Below are positions 58,713-64,000 of a DNA stretch of 64,000 nucleotides, piece after piece. A model generated the notes under the pieces. The model did not search any database, was not told the DNA's origin, and worked only from the letters and a program-made list of their open reading frames with translations. Within the stretch, counting starts at the first letter, position 1; every line of letters begins with the position of its first letter. The DNA comes from JAYREN01 sp963663375 (lineage in GTDB: Bacteria; Acidobacteriota; Holophagae; Holophagales; Holophagaceae). The stretch covers positions 310,001 to 374,000 of the forward strand of contig OY760195.1 in NCBI GenBank assembly GCA_963663375.1. The letters run 5' to 3'. The translations under genes were made by a program, and so were the position numbers.

Positions 58713-58860
58713 CAAGGATTCGTGGCCTGAAAGACGATTCCTCCAGACCGACCCTGTGGGAGCCAAGCATGAGTCCCGTTTTTGATCCTCATCCTGTGCA
58801 TCCTTTTGATCCTGGCTCGAACGCGAAAAGAACCAGCCAGGATGAATAGGATGGACGGGA
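58713..58860 (-). repeat. R3 repeat copy B
   Basis: This is the reverse complement of 47206-47360, with the CATCCTGT-type opposing arms (about 58787-58813 and 58834-58853) and the same tail (GGGACTCATGCTTGGCTCCC on the minus strand). It abuts R2 copy B, so two different repeat families are stacked here. Confidence 0.8.
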
Positions 58861-59116
58861 TAAAAAGGAGACCCGATTATCGGCCAAACTCCGCCAAAAA
58901 GACTTAACCGCGAATTTCGCGAATACGCCCTTGCGGGCGCGCGAATGGCATTCGACCGCCGTCCCGCCTCCTTTCAATCGGTGTATCGCCCAGCTCTTGG
59001 AGGCCGGGCGGAACGCCGATTGAAAGGCCAGCCGCGCACGCGCGACTGTGGGCCGCAGGCCCAGGTGGGCCTGGGTTGGGGCATTCGCGGCCATTCGCGT
59101 TCATTCGCGGTTTCAA
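58857..59116 (-). repeat. R2 repeat copy B
   Basis: The reverse strand aligns with 43456-43660: CGCGAATG-type words at both ends, the CCTTTCAATCGG / CCGATTGAAAGG pair in the middle and the TTTTTGGCGGAGTTTGGCCG tail. This copy has about 50 bp extra near 59035-59085. It lies in the 697-bp gap between cinA and plsY. In the remaining 59117-59278 I see no gene or clear signal. Confidence 0.8.
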
Positions 59117-59278
59117 GGAGATTTTCCCTTCGTGGCTGAGTCAGGCCGATAACCAGGGAGGAGAAAAGACCGCAGTTGGATCATGTTTTGGCACCATGGA
59201 CTATCGGCGCACCACGCGGCATGAGAGCGTCTCACCACACCACCCGATGGTTTCAACAACTTCCGGATCACTTTCAGA

Positions 59279-60502
59279 TCAAAGTCGTCGCCGCAGATAG
59301 TCCAGGGCGAAGGTGGCGGCGCGGATCTGGATGTCCTGGCGATCCCCGGGGAAATTCATCGACTGAGCCACGGTGCCCTCGGCGCCCGCCACCGCCATAA
59401 AGAAGGTGCCCACCGGGGCCGGGCCGTCCTTGTCCTCGGTCGGCCCCGCGTTGCCCGTGACCGCTAGTCCCCAATCGGCGCCGAGCCGGGCGCGAATGCC
59501 TTCGGCCAGGGCGCGGGTGACGGCTTCGGAAACCGTGCCGTGTTCGCGGATGAAGCCCTCGGAAAGGCCCGTGAGCCCAGTCTTGGCCCGGGGCGAATAG
59601 ACCACCACGCCGCCCAGGAATGCCTGGCTGGAGCCTGGGACACCCGTGAGCACCGAAGCGATGCGTCCGCCCGTCATGCTTTCGGCCAGGGCCAGGCTCT
59701 GCCCCCGTGCCCTGAGCAGGTCGATCACGGTGGACTCCAGGCTTCCCGGCCCGGTGCAGACCCGATCGGCCCCCAATTCGGCCTCGAAATCCTGCTGGGC
59801 CAATTCCAGGGCTGCCTGGTCCGCACTGCGGGCCACCAGTTCCACCTGGCCCAGGCTGGCCAGGATGGTCCAGTCCAGATCGCCGTGTTTTTCCCGCAGG
59901 GGATTCGTGCGCTGCTCCAGGGCGCTCTCGCCCACGGAACCCACGAGCATTCGCAGGGTGTGGGTGGGCCTGCCCGCCAGGGCTCGGAGGCGCGGCTCGA
60001 CGTGGTCTTCCCACATTCGCTTCATCTCCCGGGGCACGCCCGGCAGCAGTACCAGGCGAGTCTCGGGAAACCCCTGCGGGCGCTCCCAATAGATTCCGGG
60101 AGCCGTTCCGACGGGATTGAGAAGGGCCTCGGCGCCAACAGGGACGAGGGCCTGCTTGAAGTTGCTGGGGGGGCAGGGGCGGTTGCGGCTCGTGAAGAAG
60201 CCTTCGATGGTCGCGCGGATGGCGAGGTCTTCCACCAAGGGCGCCCCCAGCACTTCGGCCCACAGCTCCTTGGTGAAATCGTCGAAGGTGGGCCCCAGCC
60301 CGCCCGTGCAGATGATGAGATCCGAGCGGTCCAGGGCCTCCAGGAACAGCTCCCGAAGATCCTCCCGGCTGTCTCCCACTGCGGTCTTGCGATGGAAGCC
60401 CAGCCCTAGATCCGCCAGCCGATGGGCGATCCACACCGAATTTGTGTCCACCCGCGAGGTGGTGAGCAGTTCCGTTCCAATGGCGATGGCTTCGATACGC
60501 AT
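59279..60502 (-). CDS. cinA: CinA family protein (nicotinamide-nucleotide amidohydrolase)
   Basis: 407 residues. The N-terminal molybdopterin-binding-like domain (AIGTELLTTSRVDTNSVWIA, ICTGGLGPTFDDFTKE) is followed by the C-terminal CinA deamidase domain (ALAESMTGGRIASVLTGVPGSS, GVVVYSPRAKTGL, GNAGP). Two-domain CinA proteins hydrolyse pyrophosphate bonds and deamidate NMN in pyridine nucleotide recycling, and are named for competence-induced expression. A strong terminator lies just upstream, so it has its own promoter or depends on read-through. Confidence 0.94.
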   Translation of the reverse strand: MRIEAIAIGTELLTTSRVDTNSVWIAHRLADLGLGFHRKTAVGDSREDLRELFLEALDRSDLIICTGGLGPTFDDFTKELWAEVLGAPLVEDLAIRATIEGFFTSRNRPCPPSNFKQALVPVGAEALLNPVGTAPGIYWERPQGFPETRLVLLPGVPREMKRMWEDHVEPRLRALAGRPTHTLRMLVGSVGESALEQRTNPLREKHGDLDWTILASLGQVELVARSADQAALELAQQDFEAELGADRVCTGPGSLESTVIDLLRARGQSLALAESMTGGRIASVLTGVPGSSQAFLGGVVVYSPRAKTGLTGLSEGFIREHGTVSEAVTRALAEGIRARLGADWGLAVTGNAGPTEDKDGPAPVGTFFMAVAGAEGTVAQSMNFPGDRQDIQIRAATFALDYLRRRL

Positions 60503-60524
60503 GGGTCCAGCATAGCCCGTACGC

Positions 60525-60552
60525 AGAGCGCCCCGGCGAACCGGGGCGCTCT
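60525..60552 (-). terminator. terminator of the large NHL lipoprotein gene
   Basis: AGAGCGCCCCGG and CCGGGGCGCTCT form a perfect 12-bp stem around CGAA, 23 nt beyond the stop codon of the minus-strand gene and 22 nt before the cinA start. Confidence 0.8.
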
Positions 60553-60575
60553 GTTCCGTTCCGGCAGGGCCGGGG

Positions 60576-63500
60576 CTATTTGTTCAGGGGTGCCGTGATC
60601 TGCATGACGCAATCGCAGGAGGTGATGACAAGGTCACCGGTATTGGGGTTCACGGCAAGGCCCTGGTTGGTCAGCGTCGAGAAGGTAAGGCTGCCAGCCA
60701 AGGTTTCATACCCAACGAAGGCCGGTTCAAGCCTTCCGGGCAGGATGCCGTAGAGAGCCGCAGTGTAGGCGGGAGAACCCGGGACGCTGCTGCTGACAGT
60801 GGTGACACCATTCCAGCGGCCGATCAAGGTCGAGACATCATTGGTTCCGGTGAGCGTGATCTTCCGGATCGCGGAGTTCCTGGCATCGACCACATATAGG
60901 TAGCCGGTGGTGGTTGCTGCATCGTAGTAGTAACCAAGGCATCCCGGCTGGTAGAACGCAGCGCTAGTGCCGACAGCGTTGTCGATGAAGGCGTTGGCTG
61001 TGCTGTATGTAGCGGAGTTATTTCCCGCGATGGCAGTGACTGTTGTTGCTGCGAAGGAGGCCAGAGAACTGATCTGAGAGCCTTCCGAAATCAGGATGGA
61101 TCCATCCTGGGCCACGGCAACACCGAACAGTCCGCTACCCGTGGTCGTGGTGTATCCGGTGGCAATTACGCCGGTGGCGAGATCGATCCGCTTGAGGCCC
61201 TTGGTGGTGGTGCCATCGACAAAGTAGATGTATTCGTCGGTTCCACTCTTGGAGTAGACGGCCTGCTTGACCGAGGTTCCGAGCGTAGTGGCCGTGCCGG
61301 TCGTCGTGGTCAGGCTGATCGTGGTGGGAGTGGAGCTGCCAGGAGCGAACTTCTTGATGGAGCCTGCTGCGCTCTCAAGCACGTAGACCGTGGGCGTTGC
61401 GGAACCATCAGGTACTGCAGCCAGAGGCGTGGACCAAGTCGTGGTATCCGTGGGCCAGTTCGTGGTCGTGCCATCCGGTGTGATCGTGACGATGCGCGCG
61501 TTGCCGATATCGACAAGGTAATTGGTGCCGTTGGCATCCACGGCAATGTGACCGGGAGTCTTGAATCGAGCCGCGGCACCCGTAGAGGTGCCGGTGGCCG
61601 GAACCTTCGCGCTATAGATGGCAGCACGGTTGGCGCCAGCGAAGGTGCTCACCGTCATGCCCGCGTTTCCACTGGCCGAGGTCGCAGCCGCGATGGCCCG
61701 AATATCATTTGTGTAGATGTTGGGGGTGGAACTCCACTGGTAGGAACCCTCGGCGACGTAAAGAGTGGAGCCGCCAATTGCGAGTCCCTGGGGGCCGCTA
61801 AACGTTGCGATATCCCCAGTGCCATCCACGAATCCTGCGGTAGCGGTTCCGACAACAACAGGAGCTCCAGCGGCAAGGGTCGGAGCTGAAGTTGGGACAG
61901 TGCTGAGATCCACGTTGTAGCGAGCGACGAAATGCTTGTCGGCTACGAACAGGGTGGCGGTATTGCCACTAACGGACACCGCGACTGCGGTGGGGGATAC
62001 CCAGGTTGGGGTTGAGGGCGTGACATCCGCGACCTGAGGATTACCGCTGTCATCCAGGTAGCAAGCCTTGATTTTTTTATTAACAGAGTCGGGCACAAAG
62101 GCCACCAACTTGGCCGCTGTGGGGTCCATTGCAATGCTATTGAGACTGTTGGCAGTAGCAGTGGCTGTGCCATTCACGATGAACGTTTTTTCGACTGTGG
62201 CGGCCGGCGCGGTATCGAGATTTGAAATAGAGAGCCTGAATACCTGCCCGGTCTTGAAGTCGGCCACATAACCCACACAGGTGGTACCGTCGTTGCTGAC
62301 AACCGTAAATCCGTTCGGACTGTTGGACGCGCCTCCCCAGCCCGCAACGGTGAGCACGCTGTTGTATGGAGTGACGACGCGGAGTTTTCCATTGCTGGAA
62401 TCGGATACCCAGATGTAGCCCCTGTCGTCGACGTTTACAGCACGGGGTGTGTTGAACGTTGCGACTAATGGATGACCCAGTGTGTTATCGGTGCTTCCAG
62501 GAATACCCGCAGATCCGGCGACCGTAGTCACCTGCTTGGAAGTGAGGTCGATCTTGCGGATGATGTGGTTATAAGCATCGGCCACATACAGGAAATTGCC
62601 GGAAACGCACATGTTCTGCGGGCGCTGGAAGGAGGCCAAGGTGCCCACGCCATCGCGCATGCCGGTGCCGCCCATACTGCCAGCCAGGAGATCTAAGCCA
62701 CGCAGACCAGCCGTGACGCTCTTGGTGTCTCCTAGGGGATTACCGTCGTTGCTTGCCTTGAGGGTGTACGTCTGACGGTTCTTCGGGTAGACCGTCGTGG
62801 AGGTGCCACTGATGTTGGCTTCATTCAGGGTCAAGGACGTGGGCGGATCGCCTGCCAGGGTCCAGGCCAGGGTGCTCGTGGCTGTGCTGGGGGACTGAGC
62901 CTGCAGACTTGCCGCGTCAATGGTTTGGATACTGGGGGTCGCGGTGAAGGTGCTGATGGTCGCAGGATTGCTGGTGGTCACGCCGACCTGGAAATCCGTT
63001 GAGTAGGTGTAGGTTGGAGTCGACCCCGTAACCGTGGCGCGGTAGGTGCTTGTCACCAGCGGTCCCAGATTGAAGCTACCGGTCTTGGTGGTCGTGGTGT
63101 CTCGTGTGCCAACGAGAGTGCTCGAGGTCAGGTTGGTCAGGGAGAACCCAGTCACCGTCGAGTCCACCGTGTAGTTTGCCGTGGCGGACTCACCCGAATG
63201 GATGGCATACACGGTCTTGTCGAAGGCGATCGGGGCGAAGATCTGGAAGGACTTGCTAAGGGTGGTGACCACGGGAATCGTGGTGCCAGGCAAGGCCGGA
63301 TCGGTCACAACGCATGAAAGACCAACGGACTTGGTGGTGTCCAAGCCTGCGGTATAAGTGATCTGGTTGGCGGTGTCATCCCCGCTGGTGAGAGTGCCGT
63401 TCGTCACGGTCCACTTGAAAGTCCGTCCCTGGGCAATGGGAACCGAGGCCGTGAGGCCTGTGCTGCCCGCGATGGCCTTTCCCAGAGCATCGAGAGAAGT

Positions 63501-63881
63501 GGTCATGGCGATGACGTTGACCGTTGTGGTTGCGGTGGCGATTTTTCCCGCCCCGCTGGTTACAGTGAGTGTGTAGGTCGTTGTTGTAGCGGGGGGCGGA
63601 ACATTCACACCCACATTGCTTGCGATGGCAATATTTCCGGGCGTAATGACCGCAGAGCCGTCCTTCACACCAAAGTTCGCCTTGAAGGTAATGGGTGCAG
63701 TGGAGCCCGCTTGTACGTTCTCGGGCGTGACTGTGAACGAGGAAATGCTGGGAGCCGGGTCGTCGTATTCCTTGGTATTTGAACTGCAGCCAATCTGAAG
63801 GGCCAAGATCCCGGCGGGAAGGCCCATGCAGAGGGCAGCCGTCATCGAGGCTGCGCCTTTGCGTGTGAAACGAGTGAACAT
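60576..63881 (-). CDS. large surface lipoprotein with Ig-like and NHL repeats
   Basis: 1101 residues, AGGAGG 4-5 nt before the ATG. A lipoprotein signal ends in ALQIGCSS (Cys at about residue 32). Residues 40-400 form several Ig-like beta-sandwich units rich in Thr/Ser (SISSFTVTPENVQAGSTAPI, PATTTTYTLTV), and from about residue 410 NHL propeller repeats follow (GVGTLASFQRPQNMCVSGNF, YVADAYNHIIRKIDL, FNTPRAVNVDDRGYIWVSD). NHL propellers bind proteins, sugars or RNA. It lies 54 nt downstream of a TonB-type receptor gene on the same strand. Codon use is richer in A/T than most neighbours. Confidence 0.88.
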   Translation of the reverse strand: MFTRFTRKGAASMTAALCMGLPAGILALQIGCSSNTKEYDDPAPSISSFTVTPENVQAGSTAPITFKANFGVKDGSAVITPGNIAIASNVGVNVPPPATTTTYTLTVTSGAGKIATATTTVNVIAMTTSLDALGKAIAGSTGLTASVPIAQGRTFKWTVTNGTLTSGDDTANQITYTAGLDTTKSVGLSCVVTDPALPGTTIPVVTTLSKSFQIFAPIAFDKTVYAIHSGESATANYTVDSTVTGFSLTNLTSSTLVGTRDTTTTKTGSFNLGPLVTSTYRATVTGSTPTYTYSTDFQVGVTTSNPATISTFTATPSIQTIDAASLQAQSPSTATSTLAWTLAGDPPTSLTLNEANISGTSTTVYPKNRQTYTLKASNDGNPLGDTKSVTAGLRGLDLLAGSMGGTGMRDGVGTLASFQRPQNMCVSGNFLYVADAYNHIIRKIDLTSKQVTTVAGSAGIPGSTDNTLGHPLVATFNTPRAVNVDDRGYIWVSDSSNGKLRVVTPYNSVLTVAGWGGASNSPNGFTVVSNDGTTCVGYVADFKTGQVFRLSISNLDTAPAATVEKTFIVNGTATATANSLNSIAMDPTAAKLVAFVPDSVNKKIKACYLDDSGNPQVADVTPSTPTWVSPTAVAVSVSGNTATLFVADKHFVARYNVDLSTVPTSAPTLAAGAPVVVGTATAGFVDGTGDIATFSGPQGLAIGGSTLYVAEGSYQWSSTPNIYTNDIRAIAAATSASGNAGMTVSTFAGANRAAIYSAKVPATGTSTGAAARFKTPGHIAVDANGTNYLVDIGNARIVTITPDGTTTNWPTDTTTWSTPLAAVPDGSATPTVYVLESAAGSIKKFAPGSSTPTTISLTTTTGTATTLGTSVKQAVYSKSGTDEYIYFVDGTTTKGLKRIDLATGVIATGYTTTTGSGLFGVAVAQDGSILISEGSQISSLASFAATTVTAIAGNNSATYSTANAFIDNAVGTSAAFYQPGCLGYYYDAATTTGYLYVVDARNSAIRKITLTGTNDVSTLIGRWNGVTTVSSSVPGSPAYTAALYGILPGRLEPAFVGYETLAGSLTFSTLTNQGLAVNPNTGDLVITSCDCVMQITAPLNK

Positions 63882-63935
63882 TTTTCCTCCTGGATATTCT
63901 GAATTGGAGAGAGATCGGGGCGCGGTGGATGCGGA

Positions 63936-64000
63936 TTAGAAGCGGACCTTGAGGGTGAACTGAGCCTCACGGCTGCGGGTATCCGGGTTGTCAATGAACC
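63936..64000 (-). CDS. C-terminal end of a TonB-type outer membrane receptor (partial)
   Basis: Only the last 21 codons are inside the window. They read FIDNPDTRSREAQFTLKVRF and stop. The alternating polar/hydrophobic pattern ending in Phe is the last strand of an outer-membrane barrel and closely resembles the end of the Oar-like receptor at 53 kb. The rest of the gene lies beyond 64000. It precedes the NHL lipoprotein gene and may be co-transcribed with it. Confidence 0.7.
   Translation of the reverse strand, partial: FIDNPDTRSREAQFTLKVRF

Noticed and set aside
58582..59278. A riboswitch or small RNA in the 697-bp gap
   Set aside because: I compared it by eye with the c-di-GMP riboswitch consensus and found no match; the structure present is explained by repeats R2 and R3.

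Overview
The window is a continuous stretch of high-GC bacterial chromosome with about 55 protein genes, two tRNA genes and an unusual number of structured intergenic repeats. Gene content points to a Gram-negative with an outer membrane: fabZ-lpxA (lipid A), LolA, TonB-dependent receptors of the Oar type, many signal peptides and lipoboxes. MqnA (futalosine-type menaquinone synthesis), a 2-oxoacid:ferredoxin oxidoreductase, an MglA-like GTPase, an HD-GYP protein and Oar-like receptors together fit Acidobacteriota, most likely the Holophaga/Geothrix group. This placement is inferred from gene content and style, not from a marker-gene search.

Layout. 1-8.1 kb: MFS transporter, isopropylmalate-synthase-like enzyme and Ppx/GppA phosphatase (minus), then fba, aroF, a lipoprotein and a zinc-ribbon protein. 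8.1-13.1 kb: SbcCD nuclease, its two genes split by a hairpin-rich spacer. 13.3-16 kb: glgC-glgA glycogen synthesis. 16.7-20.4 kb: an ArsR-controlled permease / CAAX-type protease / thioredoxin / thioredoxin / CcdA operon. 20.5-26 kb: tRNA-Ala, korAB, lexA (probably leaderless), leuB-like. 26-31 kb: peroxiredoxin, MglA-like GTPase, LolA, cyclophilin, tRNA-Met with a duplicated 3' end, POT peptide transporter. 31-37.5 kb: Sel1 lipoprotein, S9 peptidase, DUF4105 protein, PepQ, Spy-like protein. 37.5-43.4 kb: LytS/LytR two-component pair, cation transporter, mqnA, then a three-gene alkylation-repair cluster (ogt, Ada-AlkA fusion, ogt). 43.7-49.6 kb: speD, RNA m5U methyltransferase, GAF/HD-GYP protein, fabZ, lpxA, era. 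50-64 kb: Oar-like TonB receptor, PDZ/DUF512 radical-SAM-like protein, cysteine synthase with a Cys-rich tail, PEBP protein, gpsA, plsY, cinA, a large NHL/Ig lipoprotein and the end of another TonB-type receptor.

The most unusual content is between the genes. Four dispersed repeat families (called R1 to R4 here) can be aligned by eye. R1 (about 300-360 bp, imperfect terminal inverted repeats, long internal hairpin) occurs in three nearly full copies plus a fragment, always between convergent genes. R2 and R3 are built from short near-tandem words in opposing arms and occur twice each in opposite orientation. R4 is an 80-100 bp double hairpin found twice, again between convergent genes. Every convergent gap longer than 20 nt in this window holds a hairpin or one of these repeats. 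This suggests a family of 3'-end structural elements, possibly terminators or short non-autonomous mobile units, and is the best candidate here for something undescribed.
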